Shown piece after piece: positions 25,129-37,129 of a DNA stretch of 64,000 nt. Location of the stretch: positions 5,955,515 to 6,019,514 of the forward strand of contig NC_058160.1 in NCBI RefSeq assembly GCF_020080835.1, written 5' to 3'. Under the pieces are notes generated by a model, which saw nothing but the letters and a program-made list of their open reading frames with translations, was not told the DNA's origin and ran no database searches. The DNA comes from Cotesia glomerata (taxonomy: Eukaryota; Arthropoda; Insecta; Hymenoptera; Braconidae). The stretch's first letter is position 1, and each line of letters begins with the position of its first letter. The translations under genes and the position numbers were made by a program.

Positions 25129-27384
25129 ATGACAAAATTAATTTTCTTGAATCTAATTTTCTACTTAACAGTAATGCAATTAAGTTTTCATGTGCATGGA
25201 AACGATATTACTTGTGAAAATCATTTCACTGATAATACAATAAAAAATACTTTTCCGGATAACTTTATTTTTGGAGTAACAACATCGGCTTATCAAACTG
25301 AAGGAGCTTGGAATGTCGACCGTAAGTTACGACAGTGAATATTAATATAAATTTATAGATAGCGAAAATTTTGATACTGAACTAAATTGTTTCAATTTAT
25401 GGTATGGCAATCAAGATAAAAGTGAATCCATTTGGGATACAATGACTCATGAAAGGCCAGATAAAATTGCTGATGAGAGTAATGGTGACATTGCTGATAA
25501 TTCTTACCACTTGTACAAAACGGACATCGACCTTGTCAAGCAACTTGGAGTAAGATCTAAATATTGATAGTCATTTTTAATTGTTCACACTATTCTATTT
25601 TAGGCAAATGCATACAGAATATCTATATCATGGACAAGAGTTTTGCCTAATGGCACCAGCAATTACGTCAACAAGGACGGTATCGATTACTACAATAATC
25701 TAATCAATGAAATGCTTGATAGAAATGTCACACCTTATGTTACAATTTTCCACTGGGATTTACCACAAAAATTACAAGATTTGGGAGGATGGACTAATCC
25801 TAAAATTGTTGATTGGTTTGTCGATTATGCCAGAGTTTTATTTCAAGAATTTGGAGACAGAGTAAGTGGATTATTAATTTATGAAAACTGAAAAATTCCT
25901 CTTAATGATTATGATCGCTCATTGTTTGTGGTTGATATCTTTATAGATTATAAACAATATGTTATTGACCCTTGCGTCAAAGATTGTAATCTGTGATAAC
26001 TCTTATAATCACTGAATTTAACTTGGACTCAAAGTCTTGTAGTTCATGAAAATGAAAAATTATTTTATTTCAATTAATTAATTATATATAACTGCTTAGG
26101 TTAAATATTGGACAACCTTCAATGAGCCAAATATATTTTGTCGATTTGGTTACAATGGGTTGTTAGCTCCAGGATTAAACGAATCTGGTCAATCAGATTA
26201 TTCTTGCGCACATCACGCATTGCTCGCTCATGCTGAAACATATAGAATGTATAAAGAAGAATTTTATGAAACTCAAAAAGGCTAGCATACAATTAAATTC
26301 CGTGAATTTATTTCTCAAAATGAAAATATAATTAAATCAATTACAGGTACTGTCGGAATTGTGGTGGCGATAATGGTCGAAGTTCCAGAAAACGCGTCTG
26401 ATCCTGAAGAATTAGCGGGATCTAAATTGTCTTGGGATTTCTGGAACGGCTGGATTATAAATCCCATTTTCTCTAATGATGGAGACTATCCTAAGGCTAT
26501 GAAAGATAGAATTGCTGAGTACAGTGCCATTCAGGGCTTTCCTCAGTCAAGGCTACCAGAGTTCAACTCAGAACAGATTCAATTGGTGAAAAATTCAGCT
26601 GATTATTTTGGATTTAATTATTACTCAGCTTTTTATTTAAAAAAAATAGAAAATTATGATATTAGAAGTAGCGTTTCTAGAGATGGAGATATAGGAATAA
26701 CTACGAGCTCAAAAAAATTTCCTAAAGATCGGGTAAGTGTTTAGTCAACTTAAAAAGACAATGATAAAAAAGTTGACTTGATTAAAGAGAAGGAATTTTA
26801 AATCAAGAATGCTATTTTGAAGAATATAATTTTTTTGAGTCAAGAGAAAAAATTCTTAGCTCAAGAATAATTTCTCAACTCACGAATTCATTTTCTTGAC
26901 TCAAGAAAATTGTATTCATTGTTCAAGATTTTTTCTCTTGAATCAAATTAACTTTTTATCAGTGTGGTTTTGGTCATTAAGTTATTATTAATCTTTGTTT
27001 TATGATTGATATTAGAATACTCCATGGGCAATGGTAGAATCACTGAAACGTATAAATGAAAACTATAATATTCCTTATTTTCTCATAACTGAAAACGGCT
27101 ACTGGGATAAAGGGACATTGTATGACACAGATAGAGCTCAGTACTTCCTAGATCACCTTCAAGTGGTTTCAAATCTTATAAATCAAGGTTTAGATATTCG
27201 CGGGTATTTTGCTTGGTCTCTTCTCGACAATTACGAATGGTCGTTTGGTTATACGCAAAAGTTTGGATTATTTGCAGTTAATTACACAGACCCGAATCGC
27301 CAAAGGACACCGAAATTTTCGACTAAAATAATAACTAGAATTTATAAAACAAAAACTTTACTTTCTTCTATTTGCGATTATTAA
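25129..27384 (+). CDS. Secreted glycoside hydrolase family 1 (beta-glucosidase/myrosinase-like)
   Basis: Predicted retaining beta-glycosidase that would cleave beta-linked glucose from glycosides outside the cell, for example in the gut. Coding exons are 25129-25321, 25416-25549, 25604-25861, 26100-26280, 26347-26732 and 27016-27384, giving 506 aa. A signal peptide covers about residues 1-24. The N-terminal GH1 signature FIFGVTTSAYQTEGAW is at about 46-61, FHWDLPQ has His159, the acid/base Glu is E204 in TFNEP, and the nucleophile is E410 in ITENG. C-terminal motifs GYFAWSLLDNYEWSFGY and RTPKFS are also present. Length and the spacing of the catalytic residues are normal for insect GH1. Exon 2 could instead start at 25359 in frame, but the intron would then be only 37 nt. 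Exon 4 ends at AAG|GCTAGC, implying a GC donor. Intron 5 holds a MITE. Whether it prefers glucosides or thioglucosides cannot be told. Confidence 0.95.
26758..26967. mobile_element. Degenerate MITE in intron 5 of the hydrolase gene
   Basis: The ends (about AATGATAAAAAAGTT and its inverse ending ATCAGTGT) and internal TTGAGTCAAGA/CTTGACTCAAG units place it in the CTTGAATCAAG group, though in a diverged subfamily. It fills most of the intron. Confidence 0.6.
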
Positions 27385-27761
27385 TAAGGTATTAAAATTA
27401 TTTATATTACAAACTAATTAAATCTATAACTAATTAAATCAATAATTTAGTAATGTACATTTTATTGTTTAAAATGTTGAAATAAGTTACTGTACAGTCG
27501 TCTAGATTAGCGTAAAATAAAAATTTTTAAGCGAGAGAGCTTCTGTCAGTAACTTTGAATGATTGATGAGTATGCTCATCAAAATAAGAATCATCCAAGC
27601 ACTGAGTAATAAATAAAATTTGATCATTATTAACATTTAGTATTTTTTTAACCTTGTAAAATAATGATTCGTCTGACGGTTTCATTGTAATTGAATTAAT
27701 TGTAATCTTATCATTCCGAAAACTTATCCACTGAATGTCTTCAACGACTGAACGACGTCGT

Positions 27762-28037
27762 CTATGTTAAATGATGAAGGTTCGTGACATCCGATGCTGA
27801 CAAAAACATCAATTTCAACGTTTGTTTGATAACCAGTCTTGGTTGGAAATTCAGATTGACATCCTCCTCACCGGGAAATAGTTCAGTGTGTAATTGCAGG
27901 TAACTCGTTATGTATGAGCTCAAATAATTAGGACAACTTTTAGACACTTTTTTGTTAGTGATAATTTCAATTATAATTTTTAAGTATTTTAAAAGGTTCC
28001 AATACTTATTTTCGTCATCAACAAAATCACCCAGAAT
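27762..28037 (-). pseudogene. Decayed coding fragment, probably from a repeated animal protein family
   Basis: A minus-strand frame without stop from 28037 to 27762 reads ILGDFVDDENKYWNLL near its start and LQLHTELFPGEEDVNLNFQP later. This pattern (a lead-in, WxLL, then LHTELFP) resembles a domain I have seen in many repetitive, uncharacterised arthropod and vertebrate proteins of probable transposon origin. No start codon, splice context or flanking exons are evident, so it is best treated as a relic. Confidence 0.35.
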
Positions 28038-28108
28038 TGTACAAATATTACGAGTAAAAACTATTATAATTTCTGATGGTAACTGTTACCATTTGGATTA
28101 TAAATAGA

Positions 28109-28457
28109 CCCTGATAGCCAAGTTGGCCGCAACTTTCTGTCAATCTACTGCCGCAACTTGTCACCAACTTGGCGGCAACTCTTGGAAAGTAACTCGGTTG
28201 GTGTCAACTTGTTCACCAAGTTGTCACCAAGTTGTCGGCAAAAGTTGCTCTGAAACTTTTTCACACCAAGTTGACGATAAGTTTCTCAAGAAATTTGGCG
28301 ACATATTGCGGCAGTAGATTGGTCTCCTTTTTCTCAGAAACTTGTAGCTAACTTGGCGCCAACAGTTACAAATTCGGAAGTTGACCGCAAGTTATCGCTA
28401 AGTTGGTGGCAACTATCTGACACCAACTTGGTTGGTCTGAAACTGTGGCTATCAGGG
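28109..28457. mobile_element. 349-bp inverted-repeat element, copy 1
   Basis: The ends are CCCTGATAGCCA (28109-28120) and its exact inverse TGGCTATCAGGG (28446-28457). The interior is packed with AACTTGG/CCAAGTT words in both orientations, and CAATCTACTGCCGCAA (28141-28156) is perfectly inverted at 28306-28321. It has no coding capacity. It is a non-autonomous DNA element, unclassified. Confidence 0.82.
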
Positions 28458-28625
28458 GAATTATTTAGAACAATAATACTAATTAACTCCAGTTAATATA
28501 CAGGATTGTAAAAATTATTATATATATGGTGAATGTGACAATATAGATGATTAATAATACAATCATCTAGATAGAGTTCACTACTATCGGATTAATAATA
28601 GAAGATTTTACCATTATATACTATT

Positions 28626-28971
28626 CTGATAGCCAGCGCTTTCTCAGTAAGTGTTGACTTCCATCAGTTACGGTTAATTTATACATCAAGTTGGCGGTAA
28701 TTCTTCACTCAATAACAGTTGTAAGCAAATTGACGGAAATCTACGGCCGTAACTTGAATACAAGTTAACAATCAAACTTGTCGTTAAATTTTCTTTCAAC
28801 TTTACTACAATTTGACGGAAATACTTGTACAGCAAGTTTTGACGTCTATTTGCAGAGTAAGTTATAGGTAACTAATAGGTAATCGCTCGCTTTGCCAACT
28901 CTTTCCGTCAAGTTTGCTACAAATTACGGACGTAGATTGACAGTAAGTTATAGGTAAGGTGGCTATCAGGG
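28626..28971. mobile_element. 346-bp inverted-repeat element, copy 2
   Basis: It begins CTGATAGCCA and ends TGGCTATCAGGG, the same ends as the element at 28109. The interior shares the AAGTTG-rich style but has diverged strongly, so this is an older or different subfamily member. The two lie only 168 bases apart. Confidence 0.75.
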
Positions 28972-29155
28972 TAGATAGTAAATTTCTATTATTTAATTTT
29001 CTCCGTATATACTTAGTGACGTACCGGCAAACGGTCAGCTAACATTTTCACATACTTTACATCAACTGGTGAGTCGGAAAACCAATTGCTATATAGTCCT
29101 TGATTGCCGATAATATAAAAAGTTCTTATAAATATATTAACAGCCGAGACCAGTG

Positions 29156-29300
29156 ATTGCAGTTTCAATCGGCTTAGCGAAACGAATGGAAATTTTGAAA
29201 AACGTTTTTAGAGATAATAGATAATTTAATAAACTATTTCACCACAAAGCGTTTTTTTCAAAAATTTCATTCGTTTCGTGAAACCAATCGAAACTGCAAT
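29156..29300. repeat. Imperfect inverted repeat of about 50-bp arms
   Basis: The left arm begins ATTGCAGTTTCAATCGG and continues through CGAAACGAATGGAAATTTTG. The right arm (to 29300) is its inverse with several mismatches. It is probably a decayed hairpin element. Confidence 0.6.
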
Positions 29301-29635
29301 TGCTCTGCTGTTGGGAGTGCGACAGAGATAGTTCCGTTGAACTCCGTGAGAGCAAAGCGAGAAAAAGATGGTCTCGCCTGTTAATATCTGTTCGGCAATA
29401 TTTTCTGCATATATAATCTTGGTAATCGAATTCTAGACTATGTACTGATAAAAAGATTACCTTGCCTTCTTGAGTCAAGAAACAAAAATTCTTGAGCTAA
29501 GAAAGGTTTTCTTAGTTGAGTATATTTTTCTAAGCTGTAAAATTTTTTTTTATCTTGGTGATAAAATAATTATAACGATAACATTCCAAGTCATTAAAAT
29601 CCTAGTATAATTAGAATTTATACCATTGGTAATCT

Positions 29636-29713
29636 GAACACCGAAATTTTCGACTAAAATAATAACTAAAATTTATAAAATGAAAACAGTGCCTTCTTCT
29701 ATTTGCGATAGTA
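29636..29713 (+). pseudogene. Partial duplicate of the hydrolase terminal exon
   Basis: About 78 bases repeat the end of the GH1 gene (from the codons for TPKFSTKI to the final ICD) with a modest number of differences, including the destroyed stop. Similarity begins and ends abruptly; no other part of the gene is present nearby. It is a non-functional fragment. Confidence 0.75.
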
Positions 29714-30189
29714 ATGAGCAAAGCCAGAACAAAACCAAGACACACTCAAATACTTCTAGTCGTTTTCTTGGTTTTGATATGGCGTATTTAGTCTTGGTCA
29801 GTATTGGTCTTGCTTATTTAGTCTAACTTACTTTTTGTGTCATTTTGATAATTTTTTAATGTTTATTTATAAATATGAAATATAAATGATCATCAATTTA
29901 TATCTATAATTAATTAAACTTTATTTCACAATAATCTAAAAATTTTATTATATTCTATTTGTTTTAATACTCATCAAATATTATTATTATATAGTATAAC
30001 ATATATTATTCATATTTATGTATTTATTATTTATTACTTACGGACAACGAATGTATGCATAATAGCTACAAACAATGCTTTCGAAGACAACCCCTCAGCT
30101 GGCACAGATGTAATTTTATTTTAAAATTTTATCAGTGTACCCGAATAAATAGAACTTAATTTTCTCTAGTCGTATCAGAAAATCAGGTG

Positions 30190-30365
30190 GTGAATTATCG
30201 ATTACTCGTACACTTATTCACGTACGGGCAGATGCCCAACCAACTGTTGATATATTTTACATTAACTGATAAGTCGGGAAACCAATTGCTATATGGTTCT
30301 TGATAGCCGATAATATAAAAAGTTCTTAATAATATCCGTTCTGGAATACTTTCTGCATATACGAT
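30190..30365. repeat. Diverged duplicate of about 29010-29120 plus 29385-29425
   Basis: Shared phrases include AACCAATTGCTATAT, GCCGATAATATAAAAAGTTC and TTTTCTGCATATA in the same order. In the second copy the middle part (with the hairpin at 29156) is absent, as if that hairpin inserted into one copy. Confidence 0.6.
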
Positions 30366-30843
30366 CAAATTGCTGAATTTTCTCTAATCTACATAAGGAA
30401 AAGTAAAACCAAGTTTTCACAAGCTCGATAGGAGCAAGAAATATGGAATTATACCTTTTAAAAGTAAAAAAGAAAAAATTCGTAGAATTGTAAAAACTAA
30501 GCCAGCTTATTATTTCCAACTTATGCTGAATAGAAAGAACATGATTGTATCCTTTTAATTAAATAGGACCATCGTTAAATTGAAAACTTTTTATATATAT
30601 TTATATATGAAAATTTTAATATATGTATTTAGAGCCAAACTGTTTTTCAGAAAAACGTGAATTTCCGAGTAGATTAAATCAGTACAATGAATTATTACAA
30701 TCATTTATATATTTAGTTCCTATGTATGTAATTCGCTGTTAGCTTTTTGAACTTGAATTGTTCAATATGATAAAGCTTTGCTAATAGGTACTTTTTTAAG
30801 ATTTGATTAGTCTGATTTCTTTTTATTATAGAATTCAAATGAT

Positions 30844-31434
30844 GCACAGAAAGAAAGATTTCTTGACTCGAGAACAAAATTCTTGGCTCAAGTAAATTTT
30901 CGGGTGCCCGAAGGAAGACCGAAGTTGTCTTGGCCGAAGTAAAAATTTTTCTTGAAATTTTATTCTTGGTGGAAGTAATTTTTTATCAAGATTTTTAGAT
31001 ATTTTGGGGAAACAGCACCACCTACTTCAGCTGAGAAAAAAATTTTCTTACCTTGAGAAAATTTTTCTCTTGAATATTTGATATACCCATTTTAGATTAT
31101 TTTAGAGCGCAATTATACATATTGAATGACAAAAAAATGATTCAATATTACTTGATCTTCCCATTCGACATGTTAGTTAATAAAAATATTAATGAAAATT
31201 TACATCAAGATATTTAATTTTTTGGAGCAAGAGAGAAATTTTCTCAAAACAAAAAAATTTTCTTGACTTAAATAAATTGTCTTGGATCAAGATACGTATT
31301 TCTTGAAGCAAGGAATTAATTTTGTTGGAATAAGTGAAATTTCTTGTGTCAAAAAAAAATTTTTTTTTCGCCTAAGAAAATAATTCGGAAGAAAAATATT
31401 TTCTTGGTTCAAGTGAACCTTTCTTTCTGTGTGC
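30844..31434. mobile_element. Long member (591 bp) of the CTTGAATCAAG element group
   Basis: The ends are GCACAGAAAGAAAG and CTTTCTTTCTGTGTGC. The interior carries many CTTGACTCGAG/CTTGGATCAAG variants. It is more than twice the length of the common 227-bp form, so it may be a longer relative or a composite. Confidence 0.7.
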
Positions 31435-32273
31435 TATTATACGAACATCATTGCCTCTATGTTTTCGGTTAGCAAATATATGATCATATTTATACCTTCA
31501 TCACATATATAGATTCTCTAAATCATTATAGTGAATTTGGTATGCATTCCTAACATAGCATGATGTTTGCTATTGGGTTTATTATTGTCACTAAAATATT
31601 GAAGTAAACTCTATGTGAAAGACCATTTGTTATTCATAATGTTTATTAATCACCCCAATCCTCACTACCTCCCCTTTCTCTATTAGCCTTCGAAGACAAA
31701 TTAATGTTGCAATTAACTTTTTTTTCACTGTTTTACTTTAGCTAATATTATATCACTTAAGCGATGAGCTTTTAACAATTATAGACTATTCAATAACGTA
31801 GAAAGATTTATTGTTTTTGTAGAGATTTTTTTTGTGATAACAACCAAATATGAAAGACTGTTTAATATTTAAATTTTTGTGGAAAAAATTAATATTTAAT
31901 ACATATTAAAATACATTTTTATACATATTAAAATTAATATGTATATTGTTAAATCTGAAAAAATTAAATCTTGAAAAAACCAAAAAAAAAAAAATTGATA
32001 ATCAGTCACACGAACTATTATGCGAAAATAGAAATAAAATTACTAATCTATTAACAACTGTTATGTATATTAAACGAATAAGGAAAATTTAGTCTCAACA
32101 TAGGTATTTACATGGTAAAATAGGTTTTTCAGTCAAACTTAGTATCATTTAGAAATATCTTGACCCGATTTGTGCCTTTTCGAGGTTTCATATAGTTTTC
32201 AGCAATGATATATTTATTATGATAAGTTTCGAGGTACTTCTCAATAAATTTTGATTTCATGCTTACACTGTAA
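31435..32273. other. Non-coding stretch
   Basis: No gene or clear repeat is seen. The sequence is AT-rich, with a mildly GC-richer patch near 31650-31700. Confidence 0.4.
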
Positions 32274-32580
32274 TGAAGTGAATGAAGAGTGAATGATTTT
32301 TAATTGATTCACTCCCAGCGGGAGTGACATTTACTCCGAGAAGGAGTTAATTTTTATTAATAATAAAATTCACTCCGCATTCACTCCCAAAATAAATGAA
32401 TTTAGAAATAAATAAATTTTTGTAAAGAAAATATTTTTATAAGCCCTTCTTATATTTAATTATTAAAAATTTAATTTATTATTTTTAATAATATTTCATT
32501 TTAATTATTATTATAATGTTTTTATTTATTTTTTTTTATAAATTAATTATAATTAAAAAAAGTTTGGAAAATCCAAAAGT

Positions 32581-33190
32581 ACACGACTCATAATGCTCAT
32601 TTAATTATGAAATATAAAAAAAAAAAAAAAAAAAAAAAAACTTAAGTCGTTCAAAATTAATTGCTGAAAAAACAGCTGTAGTAGGAAGGTACTGCACAAG
32701 CGCCCCTGGTGGAATAAAATGTACATAATATCTATAGATATAGATATATCACCATCCATGTTAATTTTACATGGACATATATAGATATACAGTCTTGTAG
32801 TTTTCGTTTTTTATTAATTGTAATTAAACGACACTGAATTAATTAACCATTCGTATTCAGTGACCTACAATCGTCGATTAGAATTTAAAAAAAAAAAATT
32901 TAACTCAAATAATTGATTTTTTCACAAGTTACAGTGTTTCCGGGGTTTCATACATGACGGACAGGAAAATTTTTTGACCTATTTTGATGTTTTTTCCGTT
33001 TTTATTGCAGTAAATCAATTTTTAGAAAGTATGGAATTAATCTCCATTAAATTATCTCGACAATAGTATGCAAAATATCTTGATTCCGTGAACTAACAAG
33101 GATATAATACTAAAAATAGTTGCTAAAATGAGGCAAAAAAAATTTTTCGATCGTAAAGCACTCTCTGATGCTTCGCATCATGAGTCGTGC
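32581..33190. mobile_element. 610-bp terminal-inverted-repeat element, second copy
   Basis: Almost identical to the element in Fer2 intron 3 (12395-13000), in the same orientation. It begins ACACGACTCAT and ends ATGAGTCGTGC. The poly(A) run inside is longer here. The open frame overlapping its right end is not a gene. Confidence 0.82.
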
Positions 33191-33220
33191 AATTGTCAAA
33201 AAAAAATATGTAGATATAAA

Positions 33221-34195
33221 TATATATATACTAGCGGACCCGACAGACGTTGTCATGTACACACGTCTTAAATTTACAAATTTTCGGAATGAGCTTGTAT
33301 AGTTAAAAACATCATTAGTTAACAATATGCAATGGGCGTTCTTCAATAATTAACATTTTCATAAATATAAGCCCATTCTGATTTTATACTCATCAAGAGC
33401 TTTCATTTGAGTACCCACATGCATTTTTGATATATTTTATATATTTATATATTTGACAAATACCATATATATGAAATATATAAAAAATGTTATGTGGGTA
33501 CTCAAATGAAAGAACTCGATGAGTGTAACATCGGGATGAGCTTATATCTTTCAAAACTTCAATAATTAAGAAATGACATTGTATCTTGTCAACTAATGAT
33601 ATTTTTAAAGATATAAGCTCATCCCGATGTTACACTCATCAAGACCTTTCATTTGAGTACCCACATCAATTTTTCATATATTTTATATATTTATATATAT
33701 TATATATATGTATATATATATATATGTATATATGAAAAATATATCAAAAATGCATGTGGGTACTCAAATGAAAGCTCTTGATGAGTGTAACATCGGAATG
33801 AGCTTATATCGTTAAAAACATCATTAGTTAACAAAATACATTCATTCGTTAATTATTAACATTTTCATAAATATAAGTCCATTTTGATTTAATACTCATC
33901 GAGACCTTTCATTTGAGTACCCACATAAATTTTTTCATATATCTTATATATATGATATTTATAAAATATATGAAAAGTGTATGTGGGTAGTCAAGATCAA
34001 CAACAATTTATAAATAAAAAATCTATTAAATAAACATTTTCTCGTGGACTGAATTGTGAATCTAAACCATTCTAGGATCACCGGAAGACACACAAAAAAT
34101 TTCATTAAAATCGGTCCAGCCGTTTAGGAGGAGTTCAGTGACAAACACACGCACAGAAGAAATATATATATATATATATATATATATAAAGATTA
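33221..34195. mobile_element. Repeat with alternating hairpin units and (AT)n tail
   Basis: It begins near CTAGCGGACCCGACAGACG and ends with AAAATCGGTCCAGCCGTTT..., an (TA)n run at about 34162-34188 and AAAGATTA. This start and end wording is typical of a widespread insect interspersed repeat, which I cannot classify safely. Inside, CATTTGAGTACCCACAT and its inverse alternate around AT-rich centres at about 33450, 33700 and 33950, forming three hairpins. Confidence 0.7.
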
Positions 34196-34422
34196 ATTTT
34201 GAGATTTTTTTGTAGAACGAAAATTCATCCTTATTTTATTTATTTTAAAAACTCCGAACGCGGATGTTTTTCGGAGTGAAATTCGAAATCACTCTGAAAT
34301 CACTCCGCAAATAAAAACTCCGGATTCACTCCCTACGCGGAGTGATTAATTACTTCACTCCGGAACTCCGAGTGATGGGAGTGAAATTCACTCCCGATTC
34401 ACTCCGGATTTTTTACAGTGTA

Positions 34423-35140
34423 TATAAAATATCTAGATGTAACAACAGGCATATTTTGATTTAAGGTTTGATATTTTTTTCGATAATAGTTAATTTATCG
34501 TTTAAATAATTAAGAGGATAAGAAAAATTTTGTGATGTTCATTTTAAAAGGGATTTTTTTAGTGAAATTTGGTATCATCAAAGGCTCTTGATCTGAATTT
34601 GTGTTTTTTCATGATTTTATATATTTTCTTGGTAATAGTCAATTTTTTTTGTTAAGTTTTCAGTTTAGTTTCGAATATATTGGCTCTATAAGTTTGTTTC
34701 ATGACATTTTATATTAAATTACTGATAGTTGATTCTATCTTCGCAATATTGTTTTTAAATTTATTTTAAAAGTACTAAGCAATGTACATAGTGATAAAAA
34801 ATATTGAAAAATCATCCAATCAACATTTTTTTTTTCGTAATTCATAATTCTGAGCAGTCATAAAGTTACTGCAGATAGTAAGTGAGAAAATTAATGTAAA
34901 TTTTTAATTACATACCCTTAACAGAACTCTTATTGGATGTATTGTTACAAAAACAAGAAGGGGAATGAAAAAATGAAAAAACACTTAATAATGTGTACAT
35001 AATGTCATAAATGACATTTAGTAACAATGATTTCATAATGTAATATCAATTGGGCGGAGGTACAGGACTGGAGCACATACAAATATAATATAATACAATC
35101 GTTGAAGTGCGATCGTTTAAGTGCGAACATTTTTAAGTAA
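34423..35140. other. Non-coding stretch
   Basis: AT-rich, with no gene or element recognised. Confidence 0.4.
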
Positions 35141-35420
35141 GGTGATTGACCCAGCGTTTCTGTTGCCATGACGACGCTCTTGTGACGTCACAGGACAAAG
35201 TCGGGTTTATGGGTGACCCATATTCTAAAAATAGGAATCGACCTACTCTCCTTCCTTCCACCGCAGTCGAGTTGACTCACCCCTCTTTGTCGCTGTGCAC
35301 CTTTTGCCAATATACACCCCTCAGTTCACCCCTACCAACCTCCGCTGACGTGCTACTACCTATCATCTTTTTTCATCTATCTAATAAGGGATTAGATGAC
35401 AATCATCAGTAACATTAAGC
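35140..35420. promoter_or_regulatory. GC-richer island with X-box and CRE
   Basis: The block holds GTTGCCATGACGAC (35162-35175), which fits the RFX X-box consensus with a 2-base spacer, followed 7 bases later by a perfect CRE, TGACGTCA (35183-35190). A C/T-rich stretch follows. An open frame of 88 codons crosses it but looks like chance in non-AT-rich DNA. An enhancer or promoter is the likely role. Confidence 0.5.
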
Positions 35421-35784
35421 GATTCAATTTACTAAGCTCTGTTTTAATTATTCATGGTACCTGCGAGTCATAGTATAAACAATTATTAATATTTAATATA
35501 TTAGTCGTGACCCACAATTGGAAAATTTTTTGAAGAACAACATTTAATGACTCACATTTAAAGGGTTATAAGAGTTGTAACACTTGATAATAATATTATG
35601 AGACAGGAATATTATGATCTATTGAAAAAAAAAAAATTAAAAAATTTATTATAGATAGTAAAGTTTCATCAAATTCATAAAGCTTTGTGATTTCTAAAAA
35701 TTTTATTAAGATTATGAAATTTTCAGATAAAAATACAAGGCACACGAAATTTTTATGGTGCTTTCTGAAAGTATCTATTTTGTT

Positions 35785-35972
35785 ACACTAAAAAAAAAAT
35801 AATTTAGTTCAAGAGTAAAAATTCTGAACCAAAAAAATAATTTTGGAGAATTTGATTATTTTAAATTAAACAGAAAAGTTCTTAAACTAAAAAATTTTTG
35901 TTAGCTTAAATAAATTTATTCGGCACAAGAATTTTTTTGCTTAATTCAAGACAATATGACATTCTTCAAAAT
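35785..35972. mobile_element. Truncated MITE of the CTTGAATCAAG family
   Basis: The left part (CACTAAAAAAAAAATAATTTAGTTCAAG) and internal TTAATTCAAGACAAT unit are recognisable. The right terminal repeat is missing. Confidence 0.45.
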
Positions 35973-36280
35973 TGCATGCATGCGTGCATTATGAGAGGCT
36001 TGAAGTCCTGATTGTTAATTACTCAATTTTATGAAAATAAAAATTTTTTTTTTCGCTTAAAGAATTTTGGCCGGGTTGAACATACTCCATAATCATTTTA
36101 CAAAATTAATTGAATTTCAAAAGAGCTGAACTGTTATTTTTATGAATTTTTATAGATAAAAAGAATTTATAAAAAATATTGTAACAAACAAAATGATCGA
36201 TTTTTACAATGTTTTATTATTTTTCTAATCAAATTATATTCATTTTTTTCTTAAATAAAAAATCGTAGAGTTAAGGTAAA

Positions 36281-36417
36281 TACACAGAATATAAAATTAA
36301 CTTGAATCAAGAGAAAAATTTTTGAACCAAGAAAATAATTTTAAAAAGTTTCATTGTCTTAAAGATGAAGTTCTTCAAAATAATTCACTTGATTCAAGTA
36401 AATTTTTTTTACCGTAT
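36281..36417. mobile_element. Short MITE of the CTTGAATCAAG family
   Basis: It starts TACACAGAATATAAAATTAA and ends in CTTGATTCAAGTAAATTTTT plus ACCGTATA, so it has lost internal units compared with the 227-bp form. Confidence 0.55.
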
Positions 36418-37129
36418 ATCTTTATCAATTTATTTCTTTACATTTAGATACAAAACATTAATTTGTATGGATAAAATTCAATTTTCTGTAAAGAAAACAT
36501 CCCTTCGTTAAGGTTTTTCTTATTTTTTGATTAAAAGTTGAATTTAAGTAAGAAATTTGAAATATTTACAAAAATACATTTAGAGTATACTTAAAAATTA
36601 TAATGAAAAATTGAAATACTAAAAATATTATGCTTTACTAGTTAACAGTAATCATATAATATATTTAGAGTTACGTCTAAGATTCTAGTGTTCATAAAAT
36701 TATTAAACTTATTAATCTTCAAATTATAGTAACTAATAATATTTTTGTTGTTTTATCTACCAGTTTTGGTAAAACCATGTACGAGATTTTCCTAAAAAAT
36801 TTTATTTTAAACCCAACCATGTATTTTCAACAAAAAAAAAAATTTTTAAATCCCTTTATTTTCAAGAAACGTAAAGAAACTACTCTATCATTATGCACCT
36901 ATATTCCTTGTAAGAAATTAAACTTTTATTGAGCTCTTAGTCCGATTCGGCTATCAGGCTTATTTAGAGGAGAATTTTCTACCCAATTCTCAGACTATAA
37001 AACCTTGAAAAAAAATGTTTTTCTCTTCAAACTATCCTACGAAAAATAATTAAATAGTCAGTGGAATATTTGAATATTAGTAGATTTTTTTGTGGCAGTC
37101 TATATGGCTCTTAAATGAATTGTCCGTCA

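Larger units (their letters stand above)
32274..34422. mobile_element. Inverted-repeat element split by two later insertions
   Basis: The left end begins TACACTGTAA at 32274 and the right end finishes TTACAGTGTA at 34422. Both flanks are built of the same words (CACTCC, GGAGTGA) that occur nowhere else nearby: 32280-32400 on the left and 34245-34420 on the right. Between them sit a 610-bp element (32581-33190) and another repeat (about 33221-34195). Removing these would leave a hairpin-rich element of about 560 bp. Confidence 0.7.

Noticed and set aside
25359..25415. Upstream in-frame acceptor for GH1 exon 2
   Set aside because: It would leave a 37-nt intron without a pyrimidine tract and insert 19 residues into a strongly conserved part of the GH1 fold.
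35146..35412. Plus-strand open frame of 88 codons
   Set aside because: Covers the CRE/X-box island; no family features, no start context or partner exons.
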